Origin: Bacteroidota bacterium
GTDB lineage: Bacteria; Bacteroidota; Bacteroidia; Chitinophagales; Saprospiraceae
DNA length: 10,720 nt
NCBI GenBank assembly: GCA_008501835.1
Contig: QQUB01000930.1
Span: 1 to 10,720, forward strand
Direction of reading: 5' to 3'
Shown: piece after piece, positions 1-6,942 of the stretch
Layout of the letters: each line of letters begins with the position of its first letter
Numbering within the stretch: the first letter of the stretch is position 1
Made by a program: the position numbers and the translations under genes
The notes under the pieces: generated by a model
What the model saw: only the letters and a program-made list of their open reading frames with translations
What the model was told of the DNA's origin: nothing
The model's database searches: none

Positions 1-101
1 AGATTGACTCACGTTGTTCATCGCTCAGCGATCCCAGGTTATTTTTTTAGGATAGATGACCAGGTTAACCGGTCTAAGTTTTGTTCAAAATAAAAAAGTA
101 C

Positions 102-171
102 CATTTCAGATCATTGAGCCTGCCTGGCATCGCCGAGCAGACAGGCGCAACGCGATCAGTGAGCTGGAATG
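102..171. repeat. Imperfect inverted repeat upstream of the aminopeptidase gene
   Basis: Positions 102-117 (CATTTCAGATCATTGA) match the reverse complement of the segment ending at 171 (CATTCCAGCTCACTGA) at 13 of 16 positions. Inside them, GCCTG at 118-122 is matched by CAGGC at 142-146, so the 70 bases can fold into a long interrupted hairpin. It lies 66 bases before the gene start. It could be a REP-like dispersed element or the terminator or attenuator of an upstream transcript, but no T-run follows. The rest of 1-237 shows only a 13-nt palindrome (ATCGCTCAGCGAT, 20-32) and no convincing gene. Confidence 0.4.
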
Positions 172-237
172 AAATAATAAAACAATAGACCAAAAACAAA
201 ATGCGCAGGCATTCTTTTTTTGGTCAAAAAGCAAATT

Positions 238-2031
238 ATGCAAAACGTAAATGACAGAATTGCTCTCTTACGCGAGAAGATGCGTGAACTGAATCTCGAT
301 GCTTATTTAGTACCCAGCAGCGACCCTCATCAAAGTGAATATGTGGCCGAACACTGGGAATCCAGAACCTGGCTTTCCGGTTTTACCGGTTCGGCAGGCA
401 TTTTGGTGGTCACGCTGGATCATGCAGGACTATGGACAGATTCCAGGTATTTTTTACAGGCAGAAGAAGAACTCAGCCAAAATGAGGTTGTCCTGCACAA
501 GCAACAAGTGCCTTATGCACCGGAACATATCCCCTGGTTGATAGACCAGCTTCCGAAAGGGAGCACCATTGGTTGTGATGGCTACCTTTTTTCTTATAAT
601 GAACTAAAAGGGATAGAAAAGATATTTGCAGGGAAAAAGATAAATCTCAATTACACAGTTGATATCGTCAGTCAAATCTGGGAAGACAGGCCACCAATAC
701 CTCAATATGAGGCTATGGAGCACGGCACAAAGTTTGCCGGAAAATCCAGAGGCGAAAAACTGTCAGACATCAGGAAAAAGCTGCATGAGGCCGGTGCTGA
801 CATGTATGTGGTGAGTACCCTTGATGATATTGCCTGGACACTGAATATTCGTGGTTCGGATGTTGATTACAACCCCGTATGCATTTCCTATTTAATTATT
901 GCAATAAACAGTGCAGCTTGGTTTGTGGATTCCTCAAAAGTATCTACTAAGCTTGCAGCAGAAATGAAAAAGGATGGTATTAGCCTACTCGCATATGACA
1001 AGGTCGAAGGTATTCTAAAAGGCACCCCTTCCAGAGCAAAATTACTGGTTGATCCAGGAACACTTAATGCTCGTTTGTATGAGGCTATTCCTGATGGATT
1101 GATCGTTAAAGGCGAAAATATTATTTGCAATCTAAAAGCCATCAAAAACGAAACAGAAGCCGGCCATATCCGCAAAGCTATGATCAAGGATGGTGTAGCC
1201 CTGCTTCGTTTTTACCGTTGGCTGGAAGCTACACTTGATGCAGGAGAAACAGTGGGAGAAGCTGCCGCTGCTGAAAAACTCGCAGGATTCAGAGCCCAGC
1301 AGGAAGGATATTTTGGAGAAAGCTTTGGCGCGATCGTAGGTTATGAAGCCAATGGAGCAATTGTGCACTACCGAGCCAAAGAGGAGACTTGTGCACAGAT
1401 CGAACCCAAGGGTATTTTGTTACTCGACTCCGGTGGTCAATACCATGATGGCACAACAGATATCACCAGAACCACGGCCCTGAGTACACCAACAGAGGAG
1501 CAAAAAACAAATTATACCCTTGTCCTGAAAGGAAATATCGCATTGGACATGGCAAAATTTCCCATGGGCACCACCGGCGTACAACTCGATACCCTCGCCA
1601 GGATGTTCCTGTGGCAGGAATGCCTGAATTATGGCCACGGGACCGGGCATGGGGTAGGTTTCTTTTTGAATGTACATGAACCCCCGCAAGGGATCACCCC
1701 CAACCCGTTGACGAGCAGGGGACAAAACCCAATGCTGCCGGGTATGTTCACTTCCAATGAACCTGGTTTTTACAAAACCGGGGAGTATGGAATCCGCATT
1801 GAAAACCTAGTGTTGTGTGTAGAAGTCGAAGAAAATGAATTTGGTAAATTCCTCGGTTTTGAAACGATGACCTTGTTCCCGATCGATACTACTTTGATCA
1901 ACGAAGATTTGCTCAATGATCAGGAAAAACAATGGCTGAACGATTACCATCAAATGGTTTTTGACAGGATTAGTCCTGAGCTAAATGAGGAGGAAAAACA
2001 ATGGCTTGCGGATAAGTGTAAGGCTATTTAA
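238..2031 (+). CDS. Xaa-Pro aminopeptidase (peptidase family M24B, XPNPEP1-like three-domain form)
   Basis: Cytosolic metallo-aminopeptidase that removes the N-terminal residue from peptides with proline in position two. The 597-residue product has the long form of the family: two creatinase-like N-terminal domains (about 5-130 and 155-295), a pita-bread catalytic domain (about 300-525) and a C-terminal M24_C extension (about 530-597). Numbered from the ATG at 238, all five dinuclear metal ligands are present: Asp397 (LLDSGG), Asp408 (GTTDIT), His471 (GHGTGHG), Glu508 (SNEPGF) and Glu522 (IRIENL). The catalytic His480 lies in NVHEPP. Their spacing (11, 63, 37, 14) nearly matches the human cytosolic enzyme, so the enzyme should be active. 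The frame could also open at a TTG at 220, but MQNVNDRIALLREKM from 238 looks like the normal family start. No Shine-Dalgarno is seen, as usual in Bacteroidota. It stands alone, 98 bases before the next gene. No signal peptide is visible. The product assignment is firm; the exact start is less so. Confidence 0.95.
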   Translation: MQNVNDRIALLREKMRELNLDAYLVPSSDPHQSEYVAEHWESRTWLSGFTGSAGILVVTLDHAGLWTDSRYFLQAEEELSQNEVVLHKQQVPYAPEHIPWLIDQLPKGSTIGCDGYLFSYNELKGIEKIFAGKKINLNYTVDIVSQIWEDRPPIPQYEAMEHGTKFAGKSRGEKLSDIRKKLHEAGADMYVVSTLDDIAWTLNIRGSDVDYNPVCISYLIIAINSAAWFVDSSKVSTKLAAEMKKDGISLLAYDKVEGILKGTPSRAKLLVDPGTLNARLYEAIPDGLIVKGENIICNLKAIKNETEAGHIRKAMIKDGVALLRFYRWLEATLDAGETVGEAAAAEKLAGFRAQQEGYFGESFGAIVGYEANGAIVHYRAKEETCAQIEPKGILLLDSGGQYHDGTTDITRTTALSTPTEEQKTNYTLVLKGNIALDMAKFPMGTTGVQLDTLARMFLWQECLNYGHGTGHGVGFFLNVHEPPQGITPNPLTSRGQNPMLPGMFTSNEPGFYKTGEYGIRIENLVLCVEVEENEFGKFLGFETMTLFPIDTTLINEDLLNDQEKQWLNDYHQMVFDRISPELNEEEKQWLADKCKAI

Positions 2032-2069
2032 TAACCTTTCCGGCACTGGCAGATATTCTTTCGGATGAA

Positions 2070-2098
2070 AATTGGTTTTAACGATAATAAAGCCAATT
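2070..2098 (+). terminator. Hairpin after the aminopeptidase gene
   Basis: AATTGGTTTTA (2070-2080) pairs with TAAAGCCAATT (2088-2098) over 11 bp with one G-U wobble and a 7-base loop. It starts 39 bases after the stop codon. There is no following T-run, so it is a weak intrinsic terminator or an mRNA 3'-end stabiliser. Confidence 0.35.
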
Positions 2099-2129
2099 AA
2101 CTCATCCCCGTACTTTAAAATTTGAAAAA

Positions 2130-2837
2130 ATGACTACAGAAACATCAATCAATAAAGGCGATGGAATATCTCTGAATAAAGCAGCATTGTTGGCGGGTTT
2201 GGGAATACTCATTATGGTCATAGTGGGGCCTTTTGCTGAATTTTATGCTTATGGAAGTCTGATTGCATGGAACGATCCAACTGCAACGGTTCAAAATATT
2301 ACTGAGCACAAAACACTTTTCCTTATTGGCATTTTCAGCTATTTATTAATGTTCAGTTGTGACATTCTGGTCGCATGGGCTCTATTCTTTTTTCTCAAAC
2401 CCGTCAATAAGTCTATTTCCATGCTAACCGGGTGGCTTCGACTTGTGTATGGGGTATTGTCCATTATTGCATTGACCAATGTTTTCAGGATTCTGAAACT
2501 AATAAACCCGGAAGGATACCTGGCAACGCTCGGACAACAGGAATTAAATCATCAGGTAATGGAATCTATTTATGCCTACAGCACCGGGTCAAATGTTGCT
2601 TTTTTGTTTTTCAGTACCCATTTGGGCTTGCTCGGTTACCTGGTGTTCAAATCGGGGTTTGTTCCAAAAGTATTTGGAATTTTATTGATAATTAGCGGTG
2701 CTGGGTACCTCGTTTCCTTTTTTCTGGCTCCGTTTTTATTTCCGGATTTCAATTCAGACATCCTTATGGTTACCTTCTTCGGAGAGATTATATTTATGAT
2801 TTGGCTCCTGGTCAAGGGAACAAGGATTAAAACCTAA
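2130..2837 (+). CDS. DUF4386 family integral membrane protein
   Basis: A 235-residue inner-membrane protein with about six hydrophobic helices (roughly 18-40, 62-90, 98-117, 152-174, 179-204, 212-230) and no signal peptide. Several stretches match what I know of DUF4386: CDILVAWALFFFLKPVNKSIS near 77-97 followed by WLRLVYG, then HLGLLGYLVFKSGFVPK (164-180), GILLIISGAGYL (183-194), and the C-terminal GEIIFMIWLLVKG (218-230). The family has no assigned biochemical function, and no catalytic motif is visible. The length is typical and both ends look complete. The ATG at 2130 lies only 5 bases after a TAAAATTTG, one base longer than the TAnnTTTG consensus, so the leader may be very short or the promoter may lie further up. 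The next gene downstream is convergent, so this one is probably transcribed alone. Confidence 0.85.
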   Translation: MTTETSINKGDGISLNKAALLAGLGILIMVIVGPFAEFYAYGSLIAWNDPTATVQNITEHKTLFLIGIFSYLLMFSCDILVAWALFFFLKPVNKSISMLTGWLRLVYGVLSIIALTNVFRILKLINPEGYLATLGQQELNHQVMESIYAYSTGSNVAFLFFSTHLGLLGYLVFKSGFVPKVFGILLIISGAGYLVSFFLAPFLFPDFNSDILMVTFFGEIIFMIWLLVKGTRIKT

Positions 2838-2916
2838 GACCGTGTACTTAATAGTTTCTTTTTCAAACAACTTACCATAAAGGAATAGTTTTCATACTTC
2901 CAACACTTTTTTGTGT

Positions 2917-2945
2917 CACGCAGATTCCGCAGATTTTCGCAGATG
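2917..2945. repeat. Triplicated CGCAGATT motif
   Basis: CGCAGATT occurs at 2919-2926 and 2928-2935, and CGCAGAT at 2938-2944, with periods of 9 and 10 bases, after TGTGTCA. It sits between the ends of two convergent genes. From memory, similar TCACGCAGATTxCGCAGATT strings are scattered between genes in many Bacteroidota and some archaea. That this one is dispersed in this genome is inference. Confidence 0.55.
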
Positions 2946-2975
2946 TTTTATGGTTATTTTACAATAATACTCAAG

Positions 2976-3647
2976 TCACTCTATCAGAAAGTGCCTCGTC
3001 GGCAACAACTTCTTATTGATTCCATCCCAAACACTGATATAATAACTTCCTGCTCCACCGAGTAAATCCACAGGAATGAAGAAAATATCAGTATCAATTT
3101 CACCAGTGTAAACCTCTTGACCCTGCACGTTGGTTAAATTAAAATGATACTCCAAATACTCACTGGTTATATCATTTCCACCCAGATCTATAACTACATG
3201 GTCACCGGCATAATTTAATGCTACTTTTACAACTTCCCTTTCAACCTCCTCCAGTGAAACATATTCTGCCTCTTCAATTTCTATAGGAAAACTGCAAAAC
3301 TTCTTGCTGTAATAACTTCCGAACAACTCCAATCTTCCAACAAAGGGAAATGAAATATCGTCAGTAAGTTCCAAAAGATGTGTTTGAAAACTGGTACCGA
3401 TACCATAATATTTTACTTCCTCCCGGGCAATAGTATCTCCTTGTTCATTAAGCAACAGGAAACCCGGATAATAGTATAAACTACCCGTGTACATTACATT
3501 GGAAACTTCAAAAAACAACTGATCTGTTTCGCCGGAATCGATTAGGCCATTAAATCTTATGGTCAACTGATCACAATCAGCCTTTTTCTGGGCTGACATC
3601 GTTAAAGTGATTAAACAAAGTAAGGACAGGCATATGAATTGTTTCAT
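2976..3647 (-). CDS. Unrecognised secreted protein, possible degenerate type IX sorting tail
   Basis: I do not recognise this 223-residue protein. It begins with a clear signal peptide (MKQFICLSLLCLITLTMSA, cleavage before Gln20), so it is exported. The body is acidic, rich in Tyr, Leu and Val, with alternating polar and hydrophobic residues suggesting beta strands (for example SLYYYPGFLLLNEQGDTI, about 56-73). Residues about 172-223 resemble the layout of Bacteroidota type A C-terminal sorting domains: an NVQGQEVYTGEI turn, then LLGGAGSYYISVWDG, then a final strand ending HFLIE. Those domains usually read G-x-Y followed by a short strand and a basic end, and this one ends in an acid, so the resemblance is partial. 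An alternative is a plain immunoglobulin-like beta-sandwich. The gene is convergent with the DUF4386 gene and divergent from the small membrane protein gene at 3812. No clear promoter was found in the 164-base divergent gap. Confidence 0.7.
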   Translation of the reverse strand: MKQFICLSLLCLITLTMSAQKKADCDQLTIRFNGLIDSGETDQLFFEVSNVMYTGSLYYYPGFLLLNEQGDTIAREEVKYYGIGTSFQTHLLELTDDISFPFVGRLELFGSYYSKKFCSFPIEIEEAEYVSLEEVEREVVKVALNYAGDHVVIDLGGNDITSEYLEYHFNLTNVQGQEVYTGEIDTDIFFIPVDLLGGAGSYYISVWDGINKKLLPTRHFLIE

Positions 3648-3811
3648 AATTTAGATGTTTGTTGCTCAAAACGCCTGTGACGAATGAATTATTTCTTCGG
3701 ATATTTTAAGGAAATGTTATTCTCTGGTACTGGAAAGAGAAGGCAATTTAATTTATCTTACCAAAGCTATATAGATTATGGGGTTATCCCGCTTAAAAAA
3801 TTCATCCAACG

Positions 3812-4243
3812 ATGAAAAGAAATGATCTAATAAAAATTATCTTATCGATAATTGCCACAGTATTCCTTACGAGAATGGCCTATAAAAAGGTGGTTGCTTA
3901 TTTAAGCTCTTATTCAATTGTTCCGGATTATAGTGATCAAATGACCCCACAAATAACCATGGAAGCCCATTTTTCCATTCTAATCTCTTGTTTTATATAC
4001 CTCTTCTTTTTGGTTTCAGTCCCGTTTTTCATCCTTGCTTTTGCTGAAAAATTGAACATAACCCGAAAGAACTGGTATAAGGTAGTCATTGGTCTTGAGG
4101 TAATCGCTATACTTTTTGCCTTTTTCGGAACTCCTCCCGATATGACTTCCACTATCCTAGTTTTCATGCTTTTGCAAGTGCCTGTCATCATCAATATTTT
4201 TTCACTTTTACGGGCCACGGGAAATCGAACAAAAAATGAGTAA
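3812..4243 (+). CDS. Unrecognised small four-helix membrane protein
   Basis: A 143-residue basic, strongly hydrophobic protein with four likely transmembrane helices at about 9-30, 53-77, 90-107 and 112-134. Loops are short and both termini are charged (MKRND at the start, TGNRTKNE at the end). Nothing in it resembles a catalytic motif and I cannot assign a family. Codon use looks like that of its neighbours, and the frame is open from an ATG to tandem stops (TAATAA at 4241-4246). It is followed within about 25 bases by the truncated dehydrogenase gene, so the junction where that gene was cut lies right behind it. Whether this gene was brought in by the same event cannot be told from the window. 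It is probably a real gene because of its helix pattern, but the function is unknown. Confidence 0.65.
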   Translation: MKRNDLIKIILSIIATVFLTRMAYKKVVAYLSSYSIVPDYSDQMTPQITMEAHFSILISCFIYLFFLVSVPFFILAFAEKLNITRKNWYKVVIGLEVIAILFAFFGTPPDMTSTILVFMLLQVPVIINIFSLLRATGNRTKNE

Positions 4244-4268
4244 TAAACCCATTTAATATCTCCTTTCC

Positions 4269-4784
4269 GTCAACCATTCCTCAATGGCTCGATTGGGACC
4301 TCCGCTGGAGACCCGGTATTTCGAAGCCAATGGCGGTAACCTTGGCGGAGACGGAACGGAAGAAGAAAATATGAGCTTCCGGGGGCCAAGATGGTCGCGA
4401 TATCATCAGACAAAATTGGCCAACGCAGCTTTCACCTATGGTCTTAAAAAGAAGCTGGATGCCGCAAATATTACCAATGTCATTCCTTTGCTGGCCCACC
4501 CGGGGTTGGCATTGACCAATTTACAGGTAACAACTGCTGCAGATGGCGGGATGGATGGTAACAGTGATTTTATGAACCAGGCCCAATCAGCAGAAGATGG
4601 GGCAACCGGAATTATCCGGGCAGCTATGGATCCGGAAGCTCGTTCCGGTGATTTTTATGGTCCAACCGCCGGTTGGAAGGGATTCCCTGATTTACTTACC
4701 CCCGAAGAATCTCTGTACGATGATTCAAATATTCAGATTAACTGGGAAGGTTGTGAAAATGCCGTAGGAAAGTTCATTATTTAA
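4269..4784 (+). pseudogene. C-terminal half of a short-chain dehydrogenase/reductase, N-terminal half missing
   Basis: The reading frame encodes the second half of a classical SDR similar to retinol-dehydrogenase-like oxidoreductases. Numbered from the ATG at 4284, the catalytic Tyr40 and Lys44 are seen in RYHQTKLAN, followed by LLAHPGLALTNL and a complete C-terminus ending NAVGKFII. Upstream of that ATG the frame still reads VNHSS (4269-4283), which is the conserved end of SDR strand beta-5. Its last Ser, codon 4281-4283, is the expected catalytic serine. The frame then meets a TAA at 4254-4256. The Rossmann half with the TGxxxGxG nucleotide-binding motif, roughly 130-140 residues, is absent from all of the preceding sequence. 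Even if translated from 4284, the product would lack both cofactor binding and the serine. It is best read as a 5'-deleted remnant with an otherwise undamaged frame, suggesting a recent deletion. An annotation pipeline may list it as a 166-residue CDS. Confidence 0.85.
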
Positions 4785-4786
4785 CG

Positions 4787-4811
4787 ACCTTTCAGGCTTC
4801 GCTGAAAGCCT
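4787..4811 (+). terminator. First of two hairpins behind the dehydrogenase remnant
   Basis: CTTTCAG (4789-4795) pairs perfectly with CTGAAAG (4802-4808) around GCTTCG. A competing fold pairs AGGCTT (4794-4799) with AAGCCT (4806-4811). It begins two bases after the stop codon. A-rich rather than T-rich sequence follows, so termination strength is uncertain. It may be part of a repeat family. Confidence 0.4.
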
Positions 4812-4830
4812 TAGATTAAAAAAATTCAAA

Positions 4831-4865
4831 GGGGGTTTGCAGGTTACTGTAAACCCCTGATTTTT
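4831..4865 (+). terminator. Rho-independent terminator
   Basis: GGGGTTTGCAG (4832-4842) pairs with CTGTAAACCCC (4847-4857) over 11 bp with one G-U wobble and a GTTA loop, then TGATTTTTAA. The GC-rich base and T-run make this the best plus-strand intrinsic terminator in the window. It is still present behind a gene that has lost its own promoter end. Confidence 0.7.
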
Positions 4866-4934
4866 AATAGGAAAATTTTACAACTCATTAACAATAATTT
4901 ACACTTAATCTGGCTGTAAGAAGGCACTTCATCC

Positions 4935-4942
4935 TATTTTTG
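4935..4942 (+). promoter_or_regulatory. Candidate Bacteroidota -7 element TATTTTTG
   Basis: TATTTTTG fits the TAnnTTTG consensus of Bacteroidota sigma-ABfr promoters. No exact TTG lies at the usual upstream spacing (CTG at 4910-4912 is the closest). If used, it would give the outer-membrane protein mRNA a leader of about 165 bases before the start at 5116. Confidence 0.4.
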
Positions 4943-5115
4943 CAGGAAACAAATCCTACATTATGACCAGGTCTTTTTGGATGCTCTTTAAAGGGCTTTT
5001 TAACGTTGCTAACCAAGGGTATAAACGAACGCTTTCCTTTGTGAAAATTGAATATATATTGTTGCTTTTTCCCACTACTCCGTTAAGTAATAAATCACTT
5101 TATAAAAAAACAAAA

Positions 5116-6345
5116 ATGAAAACCGGACTAACTCTCGCCCTTAGCTTTTTCTTCTTTACCTTTTTATTTGCCCAAAATCCTAAAGACCGTCCTGACATCT
5201 TCATTGACTGCCAGATGTACTGCGATATGGTTTATATCAAACAGGAAATCCGGTTCGTCAATTATATGCAAAACCGTCAGGAAGCAGATATTTATATTCT
5301 GGCTACTCGCCAAAGAACGGGAGCCGGAGGTAATGAAATACAAATGGCATTTATCGGAAACAATGAATTTTCAGCAATCAGGGATACGATCAGGTATTTT
5401 ACAGATCCTAATGCCACGGATGCCATTAATCGCGAACAAATGGTCAAAGAACTGAAAAAAGGCCTTTTACAGTTTTTGGTTCAAACGCCAATGATAGACC
5501 AGATTGCTTATCAGGTTGAATCAGCTAATGGAGAAGCTGAAAATACCGAGGTGGATGATCCCTGGAACTATTGGGTTTTTAATATAGGAGGTAATTCCTG
5601 GCTAAATGGTGAATCCACCTATGCTAATGTTGATTTGACCGGGCGCTTTTCTGCATCCAAAATTACAGATAAACATAAACTGAGGTTTTCAACATTTTAT
5701 AATTTTGAAAAGTCCACTTTCAAATTAACCGATGGCGACGAATCTTTTATTCGAAGAAGTTATAACGTCCGACTTACCTATGTAAAGAGTTTAGGCTCCA
5801 ACTGGTCAGCTGGTTTTAGAACCAGAACAGGATTCTCTACATTTGGAAATACAGACCTTTCCACTACATTTAAGCCAGCTATTGAATACAACATATTCCC
5901 TTATGAAGAGGCAAGTACCCGCCGGTTTAGCTTCTTCTATTCGATAGGCCCTGAGTATTATAATTACACGGACACAACCGTTTATAATAGACTGTACGAA
6001 ACCCGAATGCGCCATGGCCTGGACATTGAATTCAACCAAACTCAAAAATGGGGTAACATCTCCCTGGATATTGGTGTTGAACAATATTTGCATGACTTCA
6101 ATTTGTTCAGTACCTATATTAATCCTAACATTGAATGGCAAATCTTTAAAGGGTTGAGTATTGATATTGGCGGGTTTGCTTCTTTTGTCAGCGATCGAAT
6201 CAATATTGCTAAATCAGATATTTCTGATGAAGACATCCTTTTGCAAATCAAGCAGCTCGATACCGACTTCACTTACTTTACCTATATTGGATTGAACTAT
6301 CGATTTGGATCAAAGTATAATAATTTCGTAAACCCGAGGTTTTAG
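5116..6345 (+). CDS. Outer-membrane beta-barrel protein of a conserved Bacteroidota family, function unknown
   Basis: Starting at the ATG at 5116, the product is 409 residues with a textbook signal peptide (MKTGLTLALSFFFFTFLFA, cleavage before Gln20). Two parts follow. A soluble-looking N-terminal region (about 25-140) contains FIDCQMYCDMVYIKQEI, a Gly-rich TGAGGNEIQMAFIG turn, and a charged helix REQMVKELKKGLLQFL. A C-terminal part (about 155-409) is made of alternating strands rich in Tyr, Phe and Asn, and the protein ends with aromatic Phe (NNFVNPRF), as barrel proteins inserted by BamA do. From memory, Bacteroidota genomes carry a family with this same layout and a nearly identical NNxVNPRF end, so it is conserved, but I know of no assigned function. 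An in-frame ATG at 4963 would add 51 residues with no signal-peptide logic, so I reject that start. It may be co-transcribed with the SRPBCC gene 87 bases downstream. Confidence 0.85.
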   Translation: MKTGLTLALSFFFFTFLFAQNPKDRPDIFIDCQMYCDMVYIKQEIRFVNYMQNRQEADIYILATRQRTGAGGNEIQMAFIGNNEFSAIRDTIRYFTDPNATDAINREQMVKELKKGLLQFLVQTPMIDQIAYQVESANGEAENTEVDDPWNYWVFNIGGNSWLNGESTYANVDLTGRFSASKITDKHKLRFSTFYNFEKSTFKLTDGDESFIRRSYNVRLTYVKSLGSNWSAGFRTRTGFSTFGNTDLSTTFKPAIEYNIFPYEEASTRRFSFFYSIGPEYYNYTDTTVYNRLYETRMRHGLDIEFNQTQKWGNISLDIGVEQYLHDFNLFSTYINPNIEWQIFKGLSIDIGGFASFVSDRINIAKSDISDEDILLQIKQLDTDFTYFTYIGLNYRFGSKYNNFVNPRF

Positions 6346-6432
6346 GAATTCAGAGAATGGCTCGACGGTTTTTTCTATCTTGTTGGATCAAAACAACCAA
6401 AATTCTGTACGATAGAAAATGAAATTTGAGTT

Positions 6433-6870
6433 ATGGTAGATGTTTTAACCAAAATTATCATTGAAAAACCCATTCAGGAAGTTGCCGATTATGCCTCCAA
6501 TCCGGATAATGCCCCAGAATGGTATGTCAACATTAAAACAGCTGAGTGGAAAAGTCCAAAACCACTAAGAGTTGGATCATTGGTGACCTTTACGGCCCAC
6601 TTTCTTGGCAGAGCATTAACCTATACTTACGAATTTATTGAATTGATCCCAGGACAAAAACTGGTTATGAGAACAGCCGAGGGGCCTTTCCCAATGGAAA
6701 CAACTTACACCTGGGAAGCCATAAATGAAAATACCACTCAAATGACTTTACGTAATACCGGAAGTCCGTCTGGCTTTTCAAAACTAATGGCACCATTCAT
6801 GGCCAGCATGATGAAAAAGGCCAATAACAAAGACCTTAGAAGGATTAAAAAGATCATTGAAGGGAGATAA
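6433..6870 (+). CDS. SRPBCC (START/Bet v 1-like) small ligand-binding protein
   Basis: A 145-residue cytosolic protein of the SRPBCC helix-grip superfamily, polyketide-cyclase/dehydrase-like subgroup. The opening VDVLTKIIIEKPIQEVADYASNPDNAPEW is the typical strand, helix and D-N-x-P-x-W segment. Then come the strand GSLVTFTAHFLGRALTYTYEFIELIPGQKLVMRTAEGPFPMETTYTWE (about 53-100) and a long C-terminal helix (SKLMAPFMASMMKKANNKDLRRIKKIIEG). These proteins bind hydrophobic ligands in an internal cavity, and some are enzymes or stress-response accessories. The actual ligand cannot be read from sequence. No Shine-Dalgarno and no clear promoter are seen in the 87-base gap after the barrel gene, so co-transcription is possible. 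The next gene is convergent. Confidence 0.9.
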   Translation: MVDVLTKIIIEKPIQEVADYASNPDNAPEWYVNIKTAEWKSPKPLRVGSLVTFTAHFLGRALTYTYEFIELIPGQKLVMRTAEGPFPMETTYTWEAINENTTQMTLRNTGSPSGFSKLMAPFMASMMKKANNKDLRRIKKIIEGR

Positions 6871-6881
6871 CCTGTTTAGGT

Positions 6882-6932
6882 CCCAAAAATTCAAACGCCA
6901 GCACTAATTAAGTTGATTGCCGGCGTTTGAAT
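6882..6932 (-). terminator. Strong terminator of the ABM operon, shared with the convergent SRPBCC gene
   Basis: ATTCAAACGCC (6889-6899) pairs perfectly with GGCGTTTGAAT (6922-6932). Past one A-C mismatch the stem is extended by GC (6901-6902) with GC (6919-6920), leaving a 16-base loop. Read on the minus strand, the stem is followed by TTTTTGGG, a proper T-run, 11 bases after the minus-strand gene ends. On the plus strand no T-run follows, so it mainly serves the minus-strand unit, though it may also protect the SRPBCC mRNA end. Confidence 0.7.
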
Positions 6933-6942
6933 AAAAGAAGTA

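Noticed and set aside
1..50. A minus-strand frame running off the left edge (reading NLGSLSDEQRES) and a plus-strand frame open to about 92
   Set aside because: The minus-strand frame has only 15 codons and no ATG in frame after its upstream stop; an out-of-frame ATG gives just MNNVSQS. The plus-strand frame shows no recognisable protein end. Neither can be supported without the flanking sequence.
888..1725. Minus-strand open frames of 78-101 codons within the aminopeptidase gene
   Set aside because: They are shadows of a gene with all metal ligands intact.
2905..2950. CRISPR-like array from the CGCAGATT repeats
   Set aside because: Units are 8 bases with spacers of 1-2 bases, with no spacer-sized gaps and no cas genes nearby.
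4284..4784. A functional 166-residue dehydrogenase
   Set aside because: It lacks the Rossmann nucleotide-binding half and the catalytic serine, and family sequence continues upstream of the ATG.
4963..5115. N-terminal extension of the barrel protein, or a separate 51-residue gene
   Set aside because: The residues are unlike any leader I know, and a perfect signal peptide begins at 5116. There is no stop that would make it a separate gene.
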